A stretch of 5,748 nucleotides of DNA from Spirochaetota bacterium (GTDB taxonomy: Bacteria > Spirochaetota > Spirochaetia > SZUA-6): NCBI GenBank assembly GCA_003641675.1, contig QNBI01000148.1:1-5748 (forward strand). The letters run 5' to 3'. Numbering within the stretch: position 1 is the first letter of the stretch; every line of letters begins with the position of its first letter. Shown piece after piece: positions 1 through 5,169 of the stretch. Under the pieces are notes generated by a model. The model saw nothing but the letters and a program-made list of their open reading frames with translations. It was not told the DNA's origin and made no database searches. Both the position numbers and the translations under genes were made by a program.

Positions 1-50
1 CATAACAACTTCTTCTTTAAATGCTTACTTAAAATAGCAACTTTACTCAT
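1..50 (-). CDS. 5' end of an unidentified protein, cut by the window edge
   Basis: An ATG at 50 opens a minus-strand frame that stays open for 16 codons to the edge, reading MSKVAILSKHLKKKLL. A G-rich stretch (GATGGGGG) lies about six bases upstream and could act as a ribosome site, though it is not a canonical Shine-Dalgarno. The visible peptide is short and basic and matches no family I recognise. It lies downstream of the metal-resistance operon in the same direction but is separated by about 100 non-coding bases with an inverted repeat, so it is probably a separate transcription unit. The next bases outside the window could close the frame at once, so it may not be a gene. Confidence 0.35.
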   Translation of the reverse strand, partial: MSKVAILSKHLKKKLL

Positions 51-84
51 AGAAACCCCCATCTCTAATAGAACAAAAATCGCC

Positions 85-108
85 GTGATATCTTAATCCA
101 TATATCAC
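85..108. repeat. inverted repeat, possible operator or weak terminator
   Basis: GTGATAT (85-91) and ATATCAC (102-108) form perfect 7-bp arms around a 10-base spacer. On the minus strand the right arm is followed after a few bases by a run of five T, so an RNA hairpin here could end transcription coming from the operon. The stem is A/T-rich and weak for a terminator. The symmetry and spacing would equally suit a dimeric regulator controlling the gene that starts at 50. I cannot decide between the two. Confidence 0.35.
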
Positions 109-148
109 CGTGAAGTTAACGTCGCGGTAGAAAGATGTAAATATTCAG

Positions 149-301
149 TTAAAATTTATCTTTAATGTCAGAAATAACCTTCTCGGCAATCTCACTCATT
201 TTCACCTCATCAAAATCCGGCCCCCGCTTCTTCTCACATGCAAAATGCTCATCCAGTGTATAGCTCTTATTGTGTTTCGGGCTGCATATGTTTTTATATC
301 C
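149..301 (-). pseudogene. headless coding remnant, possibly of a DGC-type zinc-binding protein
   Basis: A minus-strand frame of 50 codons ends at TAA (149-151) and is bounded upstream by another in-frame TAA (302-304). It has no ATG near its beginning; the only in-frame ATG is at codon 35. The nearest well-placed ATG (285-287), downstream of an AAGGA-like site, is in a different frame and stops after six codons, so a frameshift is likely. The peptide looks like real protein: it has two Cys, the segment EKKRGPDFDE at residues 23-32, and a helical acidic/basic tail. The KKR-G-PDFD segment resembles the C-terminal part of DGC-domain putative zinc-binding proteins, which often sit near metalloid genes, but this comes from memory and is weak. 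It begins just after the thioredoxin stop codon, so it was probably the last gene of the operon. Confidence 0.4.
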
Positions 302-311
302 TTACTCCCAA

Positions 312-617
312 TTATAATGAAAACTGTTCTTTTATTATCTGTTGGAAACTTTCTTTCGGAAGAAAGCCTACATGCTGTCCAATCATTTGCCCATCTTTAT
401 CATAAAAGAACTGAGTAGGAATCGACATAACTCCAAGTTCTTTTACTATCTCTAAATTCTCATTTACATTGAGAATAAGTACATTTAAAGAATCCTTGTA
501 GTCTTCTTCAATTTCTTTCAAAACAGGCTGAATCATCTTGCAGGGAACACAGTTATCGCTGCCTACATCAACTATAAGCGGTTTACCTTCTCTTAATTTT
601 TCATCAATAATACTCAT
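312..617 (-). CDS. small thioredoxin-like protein with a CVPC active site
   Basis: The 101-residue protein is the size of a stand-alone thioredoxin and has no signal peptide, so it should be cytosolic. A beta strand (LIVDVGS, residues 14-20) leads into the redox motif Cys23-Val-Pro-Cys26 followed by Lys27, and the conserved cis-proline is Pro68 in SIPTQFF. A second beta-hairpin and C-terminal helix complete the fold. The usual Trp-Cys-Gly-Pro-Cys is replaced by Asn-Cys-Val-Pro-Cys, so its redox potential and partners probably differ from those of general thioredoxin. The ATG at 617 is preceded by AGAGAG (624-629) at six bases. It is the fourth gene of the ArsR operon, 21 bases after chrA. Inferred role: reducing a metal(loid), an operon protein or damaged cytosolic thiols during metal stress. 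The fold is secure; the specific role is not. Confidence 0.9.
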   Translation of the reverse strand: MSIIDEKLREGKPLIVDVGSDNCVPCKMIQPVLKEIEEDYKDSLNVLILNVNENLEIVKELGVMSIPTQFFYDKDGQMIGQHVGFLPKESFQQIIKEQFSL

Positions 618-638
618 ATGATTCTCTCTTTAAATTTT

Positions 639-1850
639 TTAAACCGGGATACCCAGCTCATATAATCCAATCCACAGAAGCAACCCTCCTGTAAATATCC
701 ATAAAATATCTAATTTGAAGTATCTAACCCCGGCAAAAGAAACTGCTGCAAAAATTAGTCCTGCCGGGTGCGGAGCAATAATTGCTCCCATTTGCAAAAG
801 CATTGCCGCCAGCAAACCTACAAAAGCAGCAAGAACTCCTGACAGGGCACCTCGCACAAAATCAAGGTTCTTTACATGAGTAAAGACTTCGGTAAAAACA
901 AGTGTAAGAACGAACGAAGGTGAAAAAATGGCAAAGGTAGTCAGTAAAGCTCCCCATACACCACTTAGCTTAAAACCGATAAACGTTGCAATAACAAGAA
1001 ATGGTCCCGGGGTTATCTGACTCAGAGCGATACCGTCTACGAATTGATTTAATGTCAACCAATGAAACGTATCAACAACATCCGCCTGTATGAGCGGCAG
1101 AATGGTAAGACCATTACCGAAGGCTATAGAACCTATTTTAAAGAAAGAGAGAGCAGTTCTCCCGATATCCGATGACAAACTGATTGAAAGCCCAATCCCG
1201 CTGAACAGGAATAATGCTGCTATCGGTATGCCGTACCACCGCTTCCACCTTTTCTCTGATTTTTTCTCCGAAACAGGTATTGACTTTTGCTCTTTTTTAC
1301 TCCCGCCATTTGCCGGTCGGAGAAATATAGCTCCGGTGAATAATGCCAGAAATACCAGAAACACTACGTTCAAATGTAGAATGAGCACCGAAAATGCAAG
1401 AACTGCAATACCCGCTTGAACTGGATTTTTTATCCCCCGTTTACCGAAATCAAGGACAACATTAATGATCACCCCTACAATAATAGCTTCAAGGCCTGTA
1501 AAAACAGGTTTGACCCAGGGAAGTTGACCAAGAGAAAAATAGAAAGAGGAAAGAGCAATCATCAGCACTGTTGTGGGAAGAATAAATCCAAGAGTGGAAA
1601 CAATTGCCCCCGGAAGCCCCCTGAGTTTATACCCGATGTAGGTGTTGAGATTCACCATTATGGGTCCAGGGTATAACTGCACCAGGGCTAGCCCCTCTTC
1701 CAGTTCGGTTTCAGTCAGCCAGCGGTGCTTGCGAATCATGCGCTTGACTTTCTGAAGTGCCGTAAATCCAAACGCTGTCAAGCCTAACTGTAAATACACC
1801 CCAAAAAGAGTGCTTAACGATATTTCCTTTATGCTGCTCTCCACTTTCAT
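639..1850 (-). CDS. chrA: CHR-family (chromate transporter-like) membrane protein, two-domain type
   Basis: This 403-residue integral membrane protein has the duplicated architecture of long-chain ChrA proteins. The N-terminal half carries the LQLGLTAFGF region (about 20-29) and a PGP motif in QLYPGP (58-63), followed by TYIGYKLRG. The C-terminal half repeats this with FFKIGSIAFGNG (about 236-247) and SQITPGP (277-283), followed by TFIGFKLSG. A charged cytosolic linker (about 181-205, rich in Lys, Glu and Ser) separates the halves. Known ChrA proteins export chromate. Here the GG-x-G signature usual in the first motif is degenerate and the second reads FGNG, so the substrate may differ. An upstream TTG at 1853 is also open, but ATG at 1850 is preferred because AAGGGG (1856-1861) sits five bases before it. 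That site overlaps the permease stop codon, which suggests translational coupling; the gap is ten bases. Confidence 0.9.
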   Translation of the reverse strand: MKVESSIKEISLSTLFGVYLQLGLTAFGFTALQKVKRMIRKHRWLTETELEEGLALVQLYPGPIMVNLNTYIGYKLRGLPGAIVSTLGFILPTTVLMIALSSFYFSLGQLPWVKPVFTGLEAIIVGVIINVVLDFGKRGIKNPVQAGIAVLAFSVLILHLNVVFLVFLALFTGAIFLRPANGGSKKEQKSIPVSEKKSEKRWKRWYGIPIAALFLFSGIGLSISLSSDIGRTALSFFKIGSIAFGNGLTILPLIQADVVDTFHWLTLNQFVDGIALSQITPGPFLVIATFIGFKLSGVWGALLTTFAIFSPSFVLTLVFTEVFTHVKNLDFVRGALSGVLAAFVGLLAAMLLQMGAIIAPHPAGLIFAAVSFAGVRYFKLDILWIFTGGLLLWIGLYELGIPV

Positions 1851-1860
1851 CAAAACCCCT

Positions 1861-2895
1861 TTAGAATATGCTTCCGAATAAGAAACCGGTGGCAGAAGCC
1901 ATAATAACTACAAGAACGATATAGGCAAGTCCCCTTTTAAGCCCCATAATTCTATTTATGATAATCATGTTGGGAAGACTTAACGATGGTCCAGCCAAGA
2001 GCAATGATAAGGAAGGGCCTTTTGACATCCCAAGATCGGTAAGAGCTTTGACTATAGGTACTTCGGTTAGAGTTGCGAAGTATGAGAACGCTCCGACGAT
2101 GGAGGCAAGAAAATTAGCCAATAGTGTATTCTTTCCTACCCACTTTGCAATAAACTCGGGAGGAACAAACATTTCAATTATCCCTGCAAGAAACACACCA
2201 AGGAGGAGAAGCGGAAAAATCTGTTTTACAAAATCCCAGGTAGATCTCATCCACAGTATAAACTCGTACTTTTCCAGATATTTAATTGAAATCACAACTA
2301 CAGCAACAAGACTTATCCCGGCAAGAATCCAGTGTTTTGATGACGCAAATATTAATACCAGAACAAGAAAAATAAAGAAAAGAACGTTAACAAATTCACT
2401 TCTTTTTGGTTTAATTTCAAAAGATGAATTGAGTACCGCCGGTTTTTGGTCTTCATCCTTATTTTTTCGGGGAAAGAGTACCGCCATAATAAGCCCTATA
2501 ATGATCGAAAAAATAACTGCACCTACAGCCCGTGCAATTCCAATATCAAGTCCAAGAAGTTTTGCTGTATAGGTAATCGCAAGAATATTAATTGCCGGAC
2601 CAGAGTACAGGAAAGCAATAGCCGGGCCTATCCCGGCACCCCTTTTATATATTCCGGAGAATAAAGGTAAAACCGTACAGGAGCACACTGCAAGAATCGC
2701 TCCTGAAACCGAAGCTATTGAATACGAAATATACCTTTTTGTCTGTGCTCCAAAATATTTAAGCACCTTGTCCTGGGTAATTAAAATGGTAATGGCACCT
2801 GCAATAAAAAAGGCTGGAACCAGGCAGGTGATAACATGTGCAGATAGATAATCCGTTAATGCATACCATCCACTAAGCAGTACATTTTTTATCAT
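1861..2895 (-). CDS. ArsP/DUF318-family permease (PF03773), metal(loid) efflux
   Basis: A 344-residue, very hydrophobic protein with about eight to ten membrane segments in two bundles, split by a hydrophilic charged loop at about 142-167. The family signature is clear: CSCTVLPLF at 71-79, then GIGPAIAFLYSGPAINILAI (88-107). The second half has the matching segment TEVPIVKAL, a GPS motif and AGPSLSLPNM (277-310). Cys71 and Cys73 lie in the first signature and are plausible metal(loid) ligands. Characterised relatives include ArsP, which exports trivalent organoarsenicals, and the SO_0444-type Cu/Zn efflux proteins; sequence alone does not tell which substrate applies. ATG at 2895 follows a strong GGAGGAG site (2898-2904). 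It lies 23 bases after arsR and is the first structural gene of the operon. Confidence 0.9.
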   Translation of the reverse strand: MIKNVLLSGWYALTDYLSAHVITCLVPAFFIAGAITILITQDKVLKYFGAQTKRYISYSIASVSGAILAVCSCTVLPLFSGIYKRGAGIGPAIAFLYSGPAINILAITYTAKLLGLDIGIARAVGAVIFSIIIGLIMAVLFPRKNKDEDQKPAVLNSSFEIKPKRSEFVNVLFFIFLVLVLIFASSKHWILAGISLVAVVVISIKYLEKYEFILWMRSTWDFVKQIFPLLLLGVFLAGIIEMFVPPEFIAKWVGKNTLLANFLASIVGAFSYFATLTEVPIVKALTDLGMSKGPSLSLLLAGPSLSLPNMIIINRIMGLKRGLAYIVLVVIMASATGFLFGSIF

Positions 2896-2918
2896 TTCTC
2901 CTCCATAATTTATTTTTT

Positions 2919-3248
2919 TTATACAGAGCAGGTTTTATTTTTGCTTAAGCCCGCTTTAAGATCATTTAGAAACGACTGTTCTTTTGCGTATTTACAATTT
3001 AGATACGTAAAAAGAATCCTGTTTTCCTCTGTATATTTTGGACTGTAATATATCCACTTACCATCTTTTCGTGCTTCAAGCAGTCCAGCTGTATACAGTA
3101 TCTTTACATGTCTTGACACTCTGGGCTCTGACATATCCAATATTTTCTGCAGATTACATACACAATATTCACCGTGAAAAAGAATATTAAGAATCCGCAA
3201 ACGCGTTTCGTCCGCCAATGCTTTTGCAACCGTAAGTAAATCTTCCAA
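2919..3248 (-). CDS. arsR: ArsR/SmtB-family metal(loid)-responsive repressor
   Basis: A 109-residue winged-helix repressor. The N-terminal helix LLTVAKALADETRLRIL (4-20) is the classic ArsR opening. The third helix carries Cys29-Val-Cys31-Asn-Leu, corresponding to the CVCDLC As(III)/Sb(III) site of plasmid ArsR, but with Gln34 where the third Cys would be. The recognition helix is SEPRVSRHVKIL (40-51) and the wing is ARKDGKWIYYS (59-69). Two further Cys lie at 85 and 107 near the C-terminus and could supply additional ligands. The frame can be opened at GTG 3266, but that codon lies upstream of the AGGAG site (3254-3258) and within the operator region. TTG at 3248, five bases after AGGAG, is the better start; GTG at 3251 is an alternative with only two bases of spacing. 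It heads the operon and should autoregulate it. The inducer is likely a trivalent metalloid, but Cd or Zn cannot be excluded. Confidence 0.93.
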   Translation of the reverse strand: MEDLLTVAKALADETRLRILNILFHGEYCVCNLQKILDMSEPRVSRHVKILYTAGLLEARKDGKWIYYSPKYTEENRILFTYLNCKYAKEQSFLNDLKAGLSKNKTCSV

Positions 3249-3253
3249 CACAA

Positions 3254-3258
3254 CTCCT
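3254..3258 (-). promoter_or_regulatory. Shine-Dalgarno AGGAG that decides the arsR start
   Basis: AGGAG on the minus strand lies five bases before TTG 3248 and two before GTG 3251. It is downstream of the GTG at 3266, which would place the ribosome site inside the coding region. The start is therefore most likely TTG 3248. Confidence 0.7.
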
Positions 3259-3271
3259 ATATGCACATATA
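3258..3271. promoter_or_regulatory. second palindrome in the arsR leader, candidate ArsR operator
   Basis: TATATGCACATATA is a 6-2-6 perfect inverted repeat. It shares its last four bases with the larger palindrome at 3268-3285 and touches the arsR ribosome site. Two overlapping symmetric sites suggest binding of more than one dimer or two alternative registers. Confidence 0.5.
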
Positions 3272-3285
3272 AAGATGTCTTTATA
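3268..3285. promoter_or_regulatory. 18-bp palindromic operator at the arsR transcription start
   Basis: TATAAAGATGTCTTTATA is an 8-2-8 perfect inverted repeat. It starts one base after the predicted -10 hexamer, so it covers the expected transcription start. An ArsR/SmtB dimer bound there would block RNA polymerase. Long A/T-rich dyads at the promoter are typical of operators of this family. That ArsR itself binds is inferred from position. Confidence 0.65.
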
Positions 3286-3286
3286 C

Positions 3287-3315
3287 AAAATATACCATAC
3301 CGCTTATTATGTCAA
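3287..3315 (-). promoter_or_regulatory. sigma-70 promoter of the arsR-permease-chrA-trx operon
   Basis: The -35 hexamer is TTGACA (3310-3315) and the -10 is TATTTT (3287-3292), with a 17-bp spacer. TATATT overlaps the same region with a 15-bp spacer. Transcription should begin near 3280, inside the 18-bp palindrome. No other convincing promoter or terminator interrupts the four genes, so they are expected to be one transcript. Confidence 0.75.
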
Positions 3316-3392
3316 TATTTTTCTACACTTTTTTTTACTTAACTATTTAATATTTTTTTGTTCTTAGTATTATTCTTTTTTTTATCTTTTTA
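3316..3392 (-). promoter_or_regulatory. A-tract-rich upstream region, possible UP element or curved DNA
   Basis: Directly upstream of the arsR -35 box, the minus strand has A-runs of 5, 8, 7, 8 and 5 bases (plus-strand T-runs at 3318-3322, 3329-3336, 3353-3359, 3376-3383 and 3387-3391). Their spacing is only roughly in helical phase. Such runs next to a -35 box can bind the RNA polymerase alpha subunit or bend DNA. This covers most of the non-coding gap; no gene is seen in 3286-3453. Confidence 0.35.
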
Positions 3393-3453
3393 TTCTTATT
3401 TCTGGCATTATATTACTGCCCATTATATTTTTATATGTTTTGAACATATTTAA

Positions 3454-3579
3454 CATTTTTTAGATACAAGTCTAAGAAGCAGGCAATGGGAGAAGAGAAT
3501 TGGCAGTTATTGCAAAAATGTTGAACGGATTGCTGTGAAGATAGCAAGAGAAACAGCGGCCCTGCCTCCGCGAAACTGA
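3454..3579 (+). pseudogene. possible plus-strand gene remnant (41 codons), unidentified
   Basis: A plus-strand frame from after TAA 3451-3453 to TGA 3577-3579 encodes a basic, helix-like peptide with the segments SRQWEKRIGSYCKNVERI and AVKIARETAALPPRN. There is no ATG and no ribosome site. Its composition looks like the C-terminal end of a real protein, and the local sequence is richer in G/C than the A/T-rich stretch before it. I do not recognise the family; a flavodoxin-type C-terminus is a guess only. It would converge on the reductase gene. An overlapping minus-strand frame (3431-3616) has a less protein-like, Cys/Ser-rich sequence and no ribosome site. Confidence 0.3.
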
Positions 3580-3591
3580 GTTTATACATAC

Positions 3592-3623
3592 CGCCGGTGT
3601 TACAAACACACAACAAACCGGCG
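3592..3623. terminator. GC-rich hairpin after the reductase gene, possible terminator
   Basis: CGCCGGT (3592-3598) and ACCGGCG (3617-3623) form perfect 7-bp G/C-rich arms around an 18-base loop. It starts 11 bases beyond the reductase stop codon, between that gene and the plus-strand remnant, where a two-way terminator would be expected. No T-run follows on either strand, so intrinsic termination would be weak. RNA protection or a mobile-element scar are alternatives. Confidence 0.45.
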
Positions 3624-3633
3624 CTATCGAATA

Positions 3634-5049
3634 TTACATAAAAAATCGTGCTATTTTCCTTATCGAGGGATTTTCCATCTTTTTCATCATCCAGTCTTCA
3701 GCTGCCATCTTATTAATCATTGCAATTGTAGGAAAGGAATGCTGCATCATCATTATATCAAACATGGTAAGTTTTTTCTGAATTGCAAGAATCCACTCAT
3801 GGATAATCTCACTGGCTGATTCCCCAACTATTGTTACACCAAGAATTCTTCCTTTTTTGTTAGTAATAATCTTGATAAATCCTTCAGGATGACCGTCTGC
3901 AACAGTTCTTCCGTAGGTAACGAAATCCCGTTTTATAATCTCGATATTTAGCCGTTTCTCCCTGGCTTCATGCTCTTTTAACCCGACCTGAGCTACTTCC
4001 GGTTTTGTAAAAACAGACCATGGAACGTAATACTTGTTGCGTTTGAATTTAAATGGTGTCGGATTAATAGCATTCATCAGCGCCAGCATCCCCTGATGCA
4101 TTGCTGCATGGGATAGGAGAGCAAGCCCGTTACAATCTCCTACCGCATATATATTCCCAATATTTGTCCGCATATGCCGATCCACAACAATACCCTGTTT
4201 TGTATATCTGACACCTGCTTTTTCCAGCTTCAAAGAGTCAAGAACTGGTTTCCTTCCGGCAGCAACCAGTATTTTTTCAGAAACAAAATTTCCCTTATCC
4301 GTATAGGTTGTAATTTCCTTTTTCTTTACCTCAATCTTTTCTATCCTGGTACTGTTAAATACCTTGATACCCTCTTTCTCAAACATAGTCTGGAGCAAAT
4401 CCCCCGCCTCTTTATCACCGGCTGGTAACAGGTGCCCGCCCATTTGAACAATGGTTACTTTTGTACCGAGCCTTGAAAACGCCTGCGCCATCTCAGTACC
4501 TATTGCTCCGCCGCCGAGTATTGTCATTTTATGGGGAAACTTTTCCAGGTTAAAAATATTCAAATTGGTTAACAGTTGATCACCGGTTAATTTTTCGATT
4601 CCCGGAATAGGGGGAATTGCGGGCTCTGTTCCGGTGGCAATAAATATTTTCTTTGCCCGGTACTTTTTACCATTAACCACTATGGTGTACCTGTCTATAA
4701 ATTCAGCGGGACCTTCGTTGAGTAGCAGCTTAACACGATCAAAAGCCTTCATCATCTTTTTATTGTTAATTTTATCAACTTTTCCTCTCACAACTTCCAT
4801 AGCTTTGTGAGTATCAGTGGTTAAATCACAATCACTGTCTATCCCGAATTGTTTCATATCAAAAGCTGAAAAGTTTACTTCACTCGCCTTTAGAAGAGCT
4901 TTACTGGGAATACAACCGACATTAAGACACTCTCCCCCTACTTTACGTTCCTCAACTGCCAGGATATCAAGTCCCAATGCAGCACCCATAGCTGAAACAG
5001 CCATTCCGGCAGGCCCCATTCCTATTACGATAGCGTGATATTTTTTCAC
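3634..5049 (-). CDS. FAD-dependent pyridine nucleotide-disulfide oxidoreductase (Lpd/MerA-like)
   Basis: A 471-residue class I flavoprotein disulfide reductase, near full family length. In order: FAD-binding GMGPAG (10-15); redox disulfide GGECLNVGC with Cys41 and Cys46; ATGTEP (138-143); NAD(P)-binding GGGAIG (179-184); second FAD contact YAVGDC (301-306); C-terminal dimerisation domain from about 340. Dihydrolipoamide dehydrogenase ends with a His-Pro-Thr...Glu dyad. Here the catalytic His position is Phe439 (HSFPT, 437-441) and the Glu position is Met444. Mercuric reductase has Tyr at this place, but also a C-terminal Cys pair, absent here, and often an N-terminal HMA domain, also absent. 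Metal or small-molecule reduction is more likely than lipoamide oxidation. GTG 5049 is chosen because AAGGAG (5056-5061) lies six bases upstream and the promoter lies within any longer reading frame. It is transcribed separately from the ArsR operon. Confidence 0.9.
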   Translation of the reverse strand: MKKYHAIVIGMGPAGMAVSAMGAALGLDILAVEERKVGGECLNVGCIPSKALLKASEVNFSAFDMKQFGIDSDCDLTTDTHKAMEVVRGKVDKINNKKMMKAFDRVKLLLNEGPAEFIDRYTIVVNGKKYRAKKIFIATGTEPAIPPIPGIEKLTGDQLLTNLNIFNLEKFPHKMTILGGGAIGTEMAQAFSRLGTKVTIVQMGGHLLPAGDKEAGDLLQTMFEKEGIKVFNSTRIEKIEVKKKEITTYTDKGNFVSEKILVAAGRKPVLDSLKLEKAGVRYTKQGIVVDRHMRTNIGNIYAVGDCNGLALLSHAAMHQGMLALMNAINPTPFKFKRNKYYVPWSVFTKPEVAQVGLKEHEAREKRLNIEIIKRDFVTYGRTVADGHPEGFIKIITNKKGRILGVTIVGESASEIIHEWILAIQKKLTMFDIMMMQHSFPTIAMINKMAAEDWMMKKMENPSIRKIARFFM

Positions 5050-5055
5050 AATGAT

Positions 5056-5061
5056 CTCCTT
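5056..5061 (-). promoter_or_regulatory. Shine-Dalgarno AAGGAG that decides the reductase start
   Basis: AAGGAG on the minus strand lies six bases before GTG 5049, whose reading begins VKKYHAIVIG, the normal N-terminus of this enzyme class. The frame is open to 5130, but the extra 27 residues have no counterpart in the family and would contain the promoter. Confidence 0.85.
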
Positions 5062-5079
5062 ACGACAAGTACTCATTTC

Positions 5080-5108
5080 AATATATGTATATCTCAGCAT
5101 ACTGTCAA
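5080..5108 (-). promoter_or_regulatory. sigma-70 promoter of the reductase gene
   Basis: TTGACA (5103-5108), a 17-bp spacer and TATATT (5080-5085) make a near-consensus promoter. The start should fall near 5073, giving a leader of about 24 bases before GTG 5049. A short dyad, ATATATGTATAT (5081-5092), overlaps the -10 box and may be an operator resembling the A/T-rich dyads at arsR. Confidence 0.75.
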
Positions 5109-5169
5109 TATTTATTAGTGTTTTTCTCATATTTAATGACTGGAAACTAACCAGATGAGCTTTAACAAT

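Noticed and set aside
1090..1676. Two overlapping plus-strand frames of 109 and 86 codons
   Set aside because: They lie fully antisense to chrA, have no family features or ribosome sites, and the chrA frame has clear conserved motifs.
1958..2664. Plus-strand frames of 204 and 72 codons
   Set aside because: Antisense shadows of the permease; their composition mirrors its hydrophobic codons and no motifs are seen.
3249..3266. GTG 3266 as the arsR start
   Set aside because: It precedes the AGGAG site and falls in the operator palindrome; TTG 3248 has proper spacing and gives the usual ArsR N-terminus.
3431..3616. Minus-strand 61-codon frame downstream of the reductase
   Set aside because: Cys/Ser-rich low-quality peptide, no ribosome site, and it runs through the hairpin; the plus-strand frame in the same place looks more protein-like.
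4174..5038. Plus-strand frames of 84 and 73 codons
   Set aside because: Antisense to the reductase, whose motifs cover these positions.
3634..5049. Mercuric reductase merA
   Set aside because: No N-terminal GMTC heavy-metal domain, no C-terminal vicinal Cys pair and no merR/merT/merP neighbours, so a mer operon is not supported.
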